From Pacificibacter marinus (GTDB lineage Bacteria; Pseudomonadota; Alphaproteobacteria; Rhodobacterales; Rhodobacteraceae): a stretch of 64,000 bases of DNA. The position numbers were made by a program, and so were the translations under genes. This document shows, piece by piece, positions 26,069-34,423 of this stretch (its first letter is position 1; every line of letters begins with the position of its first letter). The notes below the pieces were generated by a model, which saw nothing but the letters and a program-made list of their open reading frames with translations, was not told the DNA's origin and made no database searches. The stretch lies in NCBI RefSeq assembly GCF_018860505.1, contig NZ_JAHKPU010000019.1, forward strand, positions 62,001-126,000, given 5' to 3'.

Positions 26069-27136
26069 ATGCAAAGTGTAAGAATTCTCTCCGGTATCGG
26101 CGATAAAGGCCCTGCTTGCATGCAGCTCAATACAGGCCATCAGCGTTGGTTGCTTGATTGCGGGTTTGGTCCCGAGGCCCATGCGCAATTTAACCCTGCA
26201 TGGCTTGAGGGGGTGGATGCAGTGTTCATCACGCATGATCACATCGACCACATTGGTGGGGCGTCTCATGTGGTTGAGGCAGGCCTACCAATCTATGCCA
26301 CGGCCCAGACGGCCAAGGCTTTGCCGCCTGCCGCTGTGGTGCGTGTATTGCCAGAACAAGGCACAACCGTGATTGACGGCATATCCCTAACCACAGGGCG
26401 CAACGGCCATGCGATGGGCGGTGTCTGGATGCATTTTGCCATGGGCGACGGGCTGTTTTACTCAGGCGATTGGTCAGAGGAATCCGATTGGTTTGCTTTT
26501 GATCGCCCCCCGCCGGCCGCGACCGCTATTTTGGATTGTTCTTACCATCTTGATGATGTGCCCCAAACCGACCGTTTTGCCGCACTTGATACATTGCTGG
26601 ATGGGCTAGACGGCCAAGTGCTTTTGCCGGTGCCCCCCTCTGGGCGGGCAGGTGAAATGGCGCTCCACTTGATCCAACGGTACGGGGTGCAAAGCGTGAT
26701 GTTAGACCCTGAATGTATGACAACCTTGCGCGCAGCCTTGTCTGGTGGAACATTCACCCAACATGTCCAAGACATTGTCCCATTGCTGGACCGCAGCCCA
26801 ATGGAGCAAGCGCGTTTTTTGATCTGTGACACTCCCAATGCCGACGGTGGTGCCGCTTGGGGTTATGTACGGGCTTGGCATGAAAGCGGACGTTTGGGGC
26901 AAGATGCGCATGTTGTATTTACGGGCCATATGACAGCCCATGCCCGTGGCATTTGCAGCGTCCCTGGCGGGTATTTTCAACGTTGGAACGTGCATCCCCC
27001 GTTGCGTGATCAAATCAAAATGCTGGAACGATTACGCGCAAAACGCTTTGCCCCCGCTTTTTGCACCCAACCAGAAGACTACCTCATTGAAGATTTAGGA
27101 GTAGAGGTTTTTATGCATGATCTCATCCGCTTATGA
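26069..27136 (+). CDS. metallo-beta-lactamase-fold hydrolase, probable phosphodiesterase
   Basis: 355 residues. The two-metal motif is complete: THDHIDHIGG (His56, His58, Asp60, His61), a later GRNGHAMGGVWMH, YSGDWSEESDW, and TGHMTAHARG near the end. This is the RNase Z / PhnP-like branch of the fold, whose members cut phosphodiesters including cyclic ones. Residue order and length fit, but the exact subfamily cannot be set without a search. It sits directly after the importer ATPase and before two phosphatases, which suggests it opens a diester brought in by the importer. Confidence 0.82.
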   Translation: MQSVRILSGIGDKGPACMQLNTGHQRWLLDCGFGPEAHAQFNPAWLEGVDAVFITHDHIDHIGGASHVVEAGLPIYATAQTAKALPPAAVVRVLPEQGTTVIDGISLTTGRNGHAMGGVWMHFAMGDGLFYSGDWSEESDWFAFDRPPPAATAILDCSYHLDDVPQTDRFAALDTLLDGLDGQVLLPVPPSGRAGEMALHLIQRYGVQSVMLDPECMTTLRAALSGGTFTQHVQDIVPLLDRSPMEQARFLICDTPNADGGAAWGYVRAWHESGRLGQDAHVVFTGHMTAHARGICSVPGGYFQRWNVHPPLRDQIKMLERLRAKRFAPAFCTQPEDYLIEDLGVEVFMHDLIRL

Positions 27137-27678
27137 CCCTTTGGCCCCTGCCCGCCAAAAGCTTTTGCCTGATCCGGCATGGCGAAACGACAGCCAATGC
27201 TGACGATATCATCGCAGGCATTACCGATGTGCAGTTAAGCCCCCTTGGACGCGATCAAGCGCGCGCCTTGTCCCACCGAAAGTGGCCCGATCCAATTGCA
27301 TTGTTTTCTAGCCCGTTGTCACGCGCCCAAGACACTTGCAAATTGGCATTTCAGGGGCAGGATTTCGTGCTGCACCACGACCTGCGGGAACGCGATTGGG
27401 GTATATTCGAGGGTCGCCCCTTAGCTGAGCTTCCCAATCGTGATGACACCCCTGATGGCGGCGAAAGCTGGCCTGCGATGTTGGCGCGGGTCCATAGCGC
27501 CATATCCGAGATCTGCGCCACATCTGGCACAGCCCTGCCCGTGCTTATCTGTCATTCTGGCATAATCCGCGCCGCGCGTGTGCTGTGGACCACAGGCAGC
27601 GTAGGTCAGCGTCCGCCAAATGCCGTGCCACTTTTGTTTGATAAGTTGCCCCATAAAATTCAGGAGAAAACACTATGA
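27133..27678 (+). CDS. histidine phosphatase (phosphoglycerate mutase-like)
   Basis: 181 residues with the family signature LIRHGETTANADDI (catalytic His16), Arg in SSPLSRAQDT, the Glu of LRERDWGIFEGRPL and the second His in LICHSGIIRAARVLW. Members remove phosphate from small molecules or protein. The start overlaps the previous stop by ATGA, and the stop overlaps the next start by ATGA. It is likely to act on a product of the preceding diesterase. Confidence 0.9.
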   Translation: MTLWPLPAKSFCLIRHGETTANADDIIAGITDVQLSPLGRDQARALSHRKWPDPIALFSSPLSRAQDTCKLAFQGQDFVLHHDLRERDWGIFEGRPLAELPNRDDTPDGGESWPAMLARVHSAISEICATSGTALPVLICHSGIIRAARVLWTTGSVGQRPPNAVPLLFDKLPHKIQEKTL

Positions 27679-28139
27679 CGCAAACGGACTTAACCCCCTG
27701 CGTTGTCTTTGATGTCGATGGAACCCTCGCAGAATTTGACGCCGAAACACTGGGGCATCTTGTGCATGGGGTGGAAAAGCACTGGGATGAATTTCATATA
27801 GCTATGGCCGACGCGCCCTTGATTGCCCCTGTCGCCAAATTGATGCAACGCCTCAAAGACAGTGGCGAAACCATCGTCATTTGTTCTGGGCGCCCGCAAG
27901 GTTGGGCCGATTATACGATTGCATGGTTGCGGAAACACAACCTTCCTTTTGACGGGATTTACCTCAGAGACGCGGATCAGGACGATGCCAGCGATCCCGA
28001 AGTGAAACGCCATGCCTTGGCGCAGATGCAGGCAGACGGACTGAGACCTTGGATCGTCATTGATGATCGCAGCTCAGTCGTCGCGGCTTGGCGCGCCGAA
28101 GGGATCATCTGTCTGCAATGTGCGCCAGGTGACTTTTGA
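27675..28139 (+). CDS. HAD phosphatase like the 3'-phosphatase domain of T4 Pnkp
   Basis: 154 residues. HAD motif I is VFDVDGTLAEF (Asp13, Asp15), motif II ICSGRPQGW, and the C-terminus has IDDRSSVVAAWRAEGI and ends QCAPGDF. The last part closely matches what I recall of phage T4 polynucleotide kinase's phosphatase domain (IDDRTQVVEMWR and ASGDF), which removes 3'-phosphates from nucleic acid ends and 3'-nucleotides. There is no kinase domain. Its position suggests a substrate bearing a 3'- or cyclic phosphate. Last gene of the operon; a hairpin follows at 28150. Confidence 0.82.
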   Translation: MTQTDLTPCVVFDVDGTLAEFDAETLGHLVHGVEKHWDEFHIAMADAPLIAPVAKLMQRLKDSGETIVICSGRPQGWADYTIAWLRKHNLPFDGIYLRDADQDDASDPEVKRHALAQMQADGLRPWIVIDDRSSVVAAWRAEGIICLQCAPGDF

Positions 28140-28149
28140 AGAAAATGAA

Positions 28150-28177
28150 GGGCGCGGCTATTTAAACAGCCGCGCCC
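28150..28177. terminator. shared convergent terminator hairpin
   Basis: Perfect 10-bp stem GGGCGCGGCT / AGCCGCGCCC with an 8-base loop, between the convergent HAD phosphatase and glutamate kinase genes. The T-rich flank lies on the minus-strand side, so it is a better terminator for the kinase gene, possibly two-way. Confidence 0.8.
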
Positions 28178-28202
28178 GATCAACCTGCCCGATCAAAGCG
28201 CC

Positions 28203-29363
28203 CTATACAGGAATAACAACTTTCGCGTCTTCCTCAGGGGCATCCAGTTGTAGGTGATATTCCTCTAGCACCAGAATGTTTTCCGCACCGACGATGTCGC
28301 TTTTCGTCTTATATCCGATAACCTCTTCAACCGGCATATCCAGATGGCGCGCCATAAGCATGGTTTCTTCGGATGAGAAATTTGTCAGCCCGCGCGCCAC
28401 TTCTTCACCATCTTCGTTGTAAATGTGCAGGACATCCCCTTTGGTAAAGTCGCCTTGGATTGAAATGACATCCACACGGCTCACACCTTGTTTACGCTCA
28501 ACGATACCTAAGGCGACTTCATTTGACACAACAAGCGTTCCGGACACCTGCAAACGGTTGCTGAGCCAGACTTTCAACGGCGACGCCGTCTTGCCCCGCA
28601 CAAGACAACGGGTGAAACGGCGCTCATTTTCAAGTACGGATGAAACAGGGCGCTCAATGATACCATCTGCAATAATCGTCTCAACTCCGGCGTTCTGCGC
28701 CATGTTGGCCGCATGCATTTTCGTAAGCATCCCCCCACTTCCAAGCGTACTGATACCTGTCGTGGATTCCAGATGCTCGCTCACGTCTTCGATTTCGTGA
28801 ATGAACTTCGCATCCTTGTCAGACGGATCACGATCGTATAGCCCCTCGACACTGGTCAAGATGATTAATGTATCGGCCTCAATCATTTGCGCGACCTTAG
28901 CGGACAATCGGTCATTATCGCCAACACGTAAATCGCGTGTCGCAACAGAATCGTTTTCGTTAATGATGGGCAAAATGTCGTTTTCGAACAATCTCATCAT
29001 CGTATTTTTGATGTTCAAAAAGCGACGGCTTTCTTCCATATCTTCGACCGTCACCAACATCTGTGCGACGCTCAAATCATATTCTGACGCGACCTGACGG
29101 TAGGCATTCATTAACAGGGGTTGGCCGCATGCAGCGGCGGCTTGTTTGTCAAGAACGCCTGCGTCTTCAGGGCGTTTTCCGACCATGTTCAACCCCAGCG
29201 CAACAGACCCAGAAGAGGTCAGAATAATATTATAACCTTCCTTTTGAAGCTGCGCGAGATCACTTAACAGACCGTTCATAAAAGCATAGCGAAGGGTTAA
29301 ATTGTCACTGTTCGCCAAAAGGCTGGATCCGATTTTGACAACAATTTTCTTCTTCTTTAACAT
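28203..29363 (-). CDS. glutamate 5-kinase (ProB-like, with PUA domain)
   Basis: 386 residues. The amino acid kinase domain is complete: VVKIGSSLLA, TSSGSVALGL, INENDSVATRDLRVGDNDRLSA and LGSGGMLTKMHAA. The C-terminal 110 residues form the PUA domain. It phosphorylates glutamate in proline synthesis, yet no proA lies beside it and putA (proline breakdown) is upstream. Roseobacters normally have another proB next to obg, so this may be a paralogue. The ribosome site GAGG lies in a small GAGG-CGAA-CCTC hairpin just before the ATG, which may limit translation. The gene symbol is left open because of the paralogue question. Confidence 0.85.
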   Translation of the reverse strand: MLKKKKIVVKIGSSLLANSDNLTLRYAFMNGLLSDLAQLQKEGYNIILTSSGSVALGLNMVGKRPEDAGVLDKQAAAACGQPLLMNAYRQVASEYDLSVAQMLVTVEDMEESRRFLNIKNTMMRLFENDILPIINENDSVATRDLRVGDNDRLSAKVAQMIEADTLIILTSVEGLYDRDPSDKDAKFIHEIEDVSEHLESTTGISTLGSGGMLTKMHAANMAQNAGVETIIADGIIERPVSSVLENERRFTRCLVRGKTASPLKVWLSNRLQVSGTLVVSNEVALGIVERKQGVSRVDVISIQGDFTKGDVLHIYNEDGEEVARGLTNFSSEETMLMARHLDMPVEEVIGYKTKSDIVGAENILVLEEYHLQLDAPEEDAKVVIPV

Positions 29364-29671
29364 GAGGTTCGCCTCGTAAGTTGTTGTTTTATGGTATTTA
29401 CTACAACCACACTAACCCCGAGATGCAGTATTTTGACACTGCCTCAATCAGGTACTCGCACCACGTATAACACTTACCCCCCATACGAATGCAAACAGGT
29501 TGCTGCGCCGCCGCACAAATATGCGAAAAACGGACCAACCTTAAAAATCGCTGATTCAGCTTTGTTCCCTCATTATTGGAACAACCAAACCACGATAATC
29601 GTCGTCAAGAATCGCAAGGCCAATAACAACTTAAAGACACATATTTTGAGCCCCTAAACGCGACATTGTGA
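29364..29671. other. 308-base spacer between putA and the glutamate kinase gene
   Basis: AT-rich stretch between two minus-strand genes. I see no coding signal, RNA gene or strong terminator after putA. The length suggests the kinase gene has its own promoter here. Confidence 0.4.
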
Positions 29672-32600
29672 TCAATCCGTCTCGATGTCCGCAAGCAATG
29701 ATGCATTCCCCCCAGCAGCCGTTGTATCGATGCAAGTGGTGCGTTCGTGGCAATACTGCTCTGGCGCAAGAGGTTCAGTGACCACTTTGATGATCGCCCC
29801 TCCTCTTTCAGAAAGCTTTATTTTAAGCGCACGGATATCATCACGACCCGCTTGGATTGCGATAAGGTCGACCTTCAACGCCTCCAAAGCCTCAAGGCCG
29901 AGCGAGCCGTCCAATATAGCCAAAGGGGCCTTAAGGCCAGCGAGAGGACGCAGCGCTGATGAGGCCTTCGGCGCGATGGCCAAGACGGTATTGCCGCCAG
30001 CTAGAGCTTGCAATGTTTGCGACACAAGGCTTTCTGTATCCGGCCCCAAACACAAAACAGTCCCCCGTGGCACCAGTTGGAGGCGGTTTGCCTCCCCCGT
30101 TGGGCCCGGCAGATCGATGGGCCCGTATTCAAGTGCGGCAACCGCAGACATGACCTTGGCCGATTTACCACGAAGGGCCGCCCGTAAATCAGTGATCCGG
30201 TTGGTAGATCTTGCCCAATCTTGGGCACGCAGTGTTTTCAAAGCATCCGTGGCCTGAGCCTCAGAAACGGACGCATGGAATACAGGCGCTGAATGATCTG
30301 TGATAGGTGAAGTTTGAAACCGCGGCAAATAGTAAGGCCCGCCAGCTTTGGGGCCTGTTCCAGATAGACCGTGCCCGCCAAAGGGTTGCGAGCCAACAAC
30401 TGCGCCGATTTGGTCGCGATTGACATAGGCATTCCCAGCATGAACACGATCCAAAACATATTGAACGCGGCGGTCAATACGGGTGTGGATGCCAAAGGTC
30501 AGCCCATATCCCGTCGCGTTTATCGCCTCGATCGCATCTTCTGCACGCGCGACATCAAAGCTGGCGATATGCAGTACGGGGCCGAAAATTTCACGCTCCA
30601 CATCCGCGATACTGTCGACCTTTACAATGGTTGGCGGCACGAAAAGCCCGCCTTGCGGCACTGGGATTTGCGTCACGATCTGCTGGCTTTTAGACATGTC
30701 TCGCAGGTAACCTTGGATGCCATCATAAGCCTCTTGGTCAATCACAGGCCCGACATCTGTTGCAAGATCGCGTGGATCCCCAACTGTGAGGGCATCCATC
30801 GCGCCCGTTAACATCTCGATAAGCTCTTCACGCACATCGTTTTGCACATAAAGGACACGCAAAGCCGAGCATCGCTGCCCTGCCGACTGGAACGCCCCGC
30901 GTATAATGTCTCGTGTGGCCTGCTCCATAAGCGCTGTCGAATCCACGATCATCGCATTGATACCGCCGGTTTCGGCGATGAACATGGCGTCGGGCGATGT
31001 TTTGGCCAATTGGCGCTCGATAAGTTTTGCGACCTCTGTTGAACCGGTGAAACACACGCCATTGATACGCGGATCAGCCGTCAAGGACGCCCCCACAGCC
31101 ACGCCATCGCCTGGTAAAAGCTGCACCACATCCGATGGAATACCGGCTTGCAGCATCCACGCGACCGCACGCGCAGCAATCAGCGGTGTTTGCTCAGCAG
31201 GCTTTGCAATCACGGCATTGCCCGCGGCCAATGCAGCCGCAATTTGTCCTGTAAAAATGGCCAGTGGGAAATTCCAAGGACTAATACAGACGATGACTCC
31301 ATGCGCAGACTTGCCGGTGTTCAAATCCTGTATTTCATCCGCATAGTACCGCAAAAAGTCTACGGCTTCACGTAATTCAGCGATCCCATCCAACAACGTT
31401 TTGCCAGCTTCACGCGCCAACAGTTCGAAAATTTCGGCAGCATTTTCCTCATACAGGTCGGCCACCTTACGCAACACAGTCGCGCGAACACTCGGCTCGG
31501 TTTGCGCCCACCCCGCTTGTGCGGCAACAGCCAGTCCAACAGCACTTTGCGCCAACGCCTCATCTGCCTCCCCCACTGTGCCCACCTGTTCTCGAGGTGC
31601 ACAGGGATTGAACAGATCTCGCGTAGTCCCACATGTGTACGATGCCGAGGTTATCGGGGATGCAGACCATTGATACGGCGCCGCAAACGGAGCACGGCCA
31701 GAAGCGATCTTGGCAATTTCAAGCGGGTCCGTGATGTCATATCCTCGACTGTTGAGGCGTGGTGCGAAAATATCGCTTGGGCATACGATCGCTGTGCCTG
31801 GCTGAAAACCACCAGCTTCAGCCAAGGCTATTGGATCACGCACGATATCTTTGGCGGATACGGTTTCATCGACAATCTGGTTCACGAAAGAGGAGTTCGC
31901 CCCATTTTCAAGCAAACGCCGCACCAAGTAGGCCAGCAGATCCCTATGTGCGCCCACAGGGGCGTAGATACGGCACCGGGACCCATGTCGTGACAGCACC
32001 GCGTCATGCAGCACCTCGCCCATACCGTGGAGGCGTTGGAATTCAAAGCTGTTTGGATCGTCAGCCATTTCAAGAACGGCAGCTACCGAATGCGCATTAT
32101 GCGTGGCAAATTGAGGATATACTCGGTCGGTCATACCCAACAATTTTCGCGAGCAAGCGAGATATGAAACATCCGTATGGGATTTGCGTGTCAAAACAGG
32201 ATAACCGGCAAGGCCCATAACCTGTGCGCGCTTGATCTCTTGATCCCAATACGCCCCTTTCACCAAACGCACCATGATCTTGCGATCCAACCGAACGGCA
32301 AGTTCATAGAGCCAGTCCAATGTGGGCATGGCGCGCCGCCCGAAAGCTTGCACCACCACACCAAACCCGTCCCATCCTGCAAGGCTTTCGTCTGACAGCA
32401 CACGCTCGATCACTTCGAGCGAAATATCAAGACGATCCGCCTCTTCTGCATCAATGTTGAACCCTATCTTCGCCTTGGCCGCAGCCTGCGCAAGCTCCAG
32501 AAGGCGCGCGCACAATACGGGCAACATCTCACTGCGTTGCCCATATTCGTAGCGCGGATGAAGCGCCGAAAGTTTGACCGAAATACCCGGATTTTCGCGC

Positions 32601-33277
32601 ACATCTTGGTGTTTTGCCCGCACTGCGATGGCTTTAATCGCTTTAGCGTAAGCCTCGTGATACTCTAGGGCGTCCGCATCTGTACGGGCAGCTTCTCCAA
32701 GCATATCATAGGAATATGTATAGCCTTTGGCGACCATTGCATCACCGCGCTTTGTCGCCTCGTCGATGGAGCGGCCAAGCACGAATTGCGATCCCATTTG
32801 CGCCATGGCTTTGCCAACAGCCGTGCGGACCACGGGCTCTCCAAGCCGACGCACCAAAGCACGCAATGTCCCTGCAACACGCGTGCCATCTTGATCTAAC
32901 ACTTTGCCAGTAAGCAACAGGCCCCACGTTGATGCATTGACCAAAATTGAGCCAGAGTCGCCGATATGTTTTGCCCAATCATGCGGCGTGATTTTATCGC
33001 GGATCAACTCGTCGACCGTAAACGAGTCTGGCACGCGCAACATGGCTTCCGCCAAGCACATCAATGCCACGCCCTCATTCGTCGACAGGCCATACTCGGA
33101 TAGAAAACTCTCCATGACGCCGATTTTGCCCGTATCACGCACATCTTGAACCAGCTTTTGCGCCTGCGCACAAATTGCGAATCTTTGGGCGTCACTCAGT
33201 TGAGTTTCATTCACGAGTCTGCGAACCAAAGACGTTTCATCCGTGAGGTATGCAGAGCGAATTGCAGCGTTGGTCAT
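29672..33277 (-). CDS. putA: bifunctional proline dehydrogenase / P5C dehydrogenase
   Basis: 1201 residues. Breaks proline down to glutamate in two steps. The FAD-dependent proline dehydrogenase part lies at about residues 150-480 (KIMVRLVKGAYWDQEIKRAQ, FATHNAHS, LHGMGEVLHD). The NAD-dependent aldehyde dehydrogenase part follows at 560-1010, with ISPWNFPLAIFTGQIAAAL and catalytic Cys in SAGQRCSALRV. The last 170 residues resemble the ALDH-superfamily tail of long PutA proteins. There is no ribbon-helix-helix DNA-binding domain at the N-terminus, so unlike enterobacterial PutA it should not repress its own gene. No ProU or PutP transporter is adjacent. Confidence 0.95.
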   Translation of the reverse strand: MTNAAIRSAYLTDETSLVRRLVNETQLSDAQRFAICAQAQKLVQDVRDTGKIGVMESFLSEYGLSTNEGVALMCLAEAMLRVPDSFTVDELIRDKITPHDWAKHIGDSGSILVNASTWGLLLTGKVLDQDGTRVAGTLRALVRRLGEPVVRTAVGKAMAQMGSQFVLGRSIDEATKRGDAMVAKGYTYSYDMLGEAARTDADALEYHEAYAKAIKAIAVRAKHQDVRENPGISVKLSALHPRYEYGQRSEMLPVLCARLLELAQAAAKAKIGFNIDAEEADRLDISLEVIERVLSDESLAGWDGFGVVVQAFGRRAMPTLDWLYELAVRLDRKIMVRLVKGAYWDQEIKRAQVMGLAGYPVLTRKSHTDVSYLACSRKLLGMTDRVYPQFATHNAHSVAAVLEMADDPNSFEFQRLHGMGEVLHDAVLSRHGSRCRIYAPVGAHRDLLAYLVRRLLENGANSSFVNQIVDETVSAKDIVRDPIALAEAGGFQPGTAIVCPSDIFAPRLNSRGYDITDPLEIAKIASGRAPFAAPYQWSASPITSASYTCGTTRDLFNPCAPREQVGTVGEADEALAQSAVGLAVAAQAGWAQTEPSVRATVLRKVADLYEENAAEIFELLAREAGKTLLDGIAELREAVDFLRYYADEIQDLNTGKSAHGVIVCISPWNFPLAIFTGQIAAALAAGNAVIAKPAEQTPLIAARAVAWMLQAGIPSDVVQLLPGDGVAVGASLTADPRINGVCFTGSTEVAKLIERQLAKTSPDAMFIAETGGINAMIVDSTALMEQATRDIIRGAFQSAGQRCSALRVLYVQNDVREELIEMLTGAMDALTVGDPRDLATDVGPVIDQEAYDGIQGYLRDMSKSQQIVTQIPVPQGGLFVPPTIVKVDSIADVEREIFGPVLHIASFDVARAEDAIEAINATGYGLTFGIHTRIDRRVQYVLDRVHAGNAYVNRDQIGAVVGSQPFGGHGLSGTGPKAGGPYYLPRFQTSPITDHSAPVFHASVSEAQATDALKTLRAQDWARSTNRITDLRAALRGKSAKVMSAVAALEYGPIDLPGPTGEANRLQLVPRGTVLCLGPDTESLVSQTLQALAGGNTVLAIAPKASSALRPLAGLKAPLAILDGSLGLEALEALKVDLIAIQAGRDDIRALKIKLSERGGAIIKVVTEPLAPEQYCHERTTCIDTTAAGGNASLLADIETD

Positions 33278-33991
33278 GGTTGTCGTATCCCAAAAATGAG
33301 GCCGTATGCACGGTGGTATAAAAAAGAAGTGGAGGTTTTTGGTATCGCAGAGTGGTTGTCTTTAGGCTTGGCTGAGATCAATGCTGAGTTTGTGCGCTGA
33401 CTTTACAGTACCAAGATTCGTGACATAACAATCATCGCATCTCATCACGGCCCGAAGGGCGCGTCTATCTTAATCCAACGCAAAAAGCACCTTACTCTAC
33501 GTCTTGCCCAAATAGGCAACCGATCCTTAAGCGCTGGAAGGCACTTGAGATTCAGATCAATCGCTGTTGATTTAGATTACAGTTAATTTTTTAGAGAGGG
33601 TTCCATGCTGATGAGGGGCGCACAGGGAACTGCAATGAAAGTTTCCAAGTAAGAACACGACTGCAAATGTAACGAGGCTGCACGCGGCTTGAAAAGCTAG
33701 CATACTATCTAGCATACTATATTGGGTGACCTCTTGGATGGTTAGTCTGGATAAGGGCCAACTTTATACAATAAAAACAAAGAAACGTTGCGGACAGACA
33801 GTCAGCCAACATATCACCAGATATTACCTATAATCACTTAGTAACAATAGATTAACCATAAATTCTAAATATACAGGTGTAGCAAAATGTGTAGCACATG
33901 ATTCAAACGGATTTTGGGATGCAATTGCATCTATGGCTCAAGTATTCCTGTGCCCAATGAGATAGAGGATCTCTCAGGCACAGGATTTCAT
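33278..33991. other. 714-base non-coding, AT-rich gap upstream of putA
   Basis: No convincing gene. The putA promoter must lie near 33278-33400. A 12-bp unit CTAGCATACTAT is repeated exactly twice at 33697-33720. A 15-codon frame at 33605-33652 has a purine-rich site before it but no other support. The AT-rich part at 33750-33900 contrasts with the neighbouring genes, suggesting a decayed or inserted segment; no transposase remnant could be read. Confidence 0.5.
33697..33720. repeat. 12-bp tandem repeat, two copies
   Basis: CTAGCATACTAT at 33697-33708 and 33709-33720, back to back in the gap upstream of putA. It may be a binding-site duplication or slippage product. Confidence 0.8.
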
Positions 33992-34423
33992 TTATCGAAC
34001 CACATACACAGAACAGTTCGCGTGTCTGACGATGCGTGCGGCATTCGGGCCAAGCATGTAGTGCGACTTTTCAGCTTTATGACTGCCGACAACGATTAAA
34101 GACGGTGTCGTCTTGTCAGCCAGCTTGAGGACTTCCTCATAGGCTTTTCCTGTCGCCACAATGTGACGGATCTTATCGTTATTGTCCGTCCCAAGAGCGT
34201 CTATCATCAACCTGTTCAGCATGGCCTTGGCTTCAACCAGCATTTTGTCATGATGATCTTTGCTAAAAAAACCACCAACAGGGCTCATGCCAAAGTCTGG
34301 TACAACAGCAATGACATCAAGTTGCGCCCCTTCCAAGTCCGCCATTTTTTGAGCGACTTGGATCGTTGCAAAATCGTCTTTGCCATTGCTGACATCAACT
34401 GCGCAGAGAATTGAGCTGCTCAT
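33992..34423 (-). CDS. UspA-family universal stress protein, TRAP-associated
   Basis: 143 residues of the UspA fold: CAVDVSNGKDDFATIQVAQK at the start, VVGSHKAEKSHYMLGPNAARI near the end with the ATP-binding pattern G-x9-G-(S/N) as GSHKAEKSHYMLGPNA, and the last strand CSVYVV. Its start overlaps the TRAP permease stop (ATGA). In halophilic and marine bacteria such a protein (TeaD) regulates the TRAP transporter encoded next to it, so a regulatory subunit is the likely role here. Confidence 0.85.
   Translation of the reverse strand: MSSSILCAVDVSNGKDDFATIQVAQKMADLEGAQLDVIAVVPDFGMSPVGGFFSKDHHDKMLVEAKAMLNRLMIDALGTDNNDKIRHIVATGKAYEEVLKLADKTTPSLIVVGSHKAEKSHYMLGPNAARIVRHANCSVYVVR

Noticed and set aside
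29391-29657. Small frame between the glutamate kinase and putA genes
   Set aside because: Low-complexity Thr/Pro/Asn-rich product, no ribosome site, no recognisable domain.
33605-33652. 15-codon leader-like frame
   Set aside because: Only a purine-rich site supports it; there is no downstream gene on the same strand for it to control.
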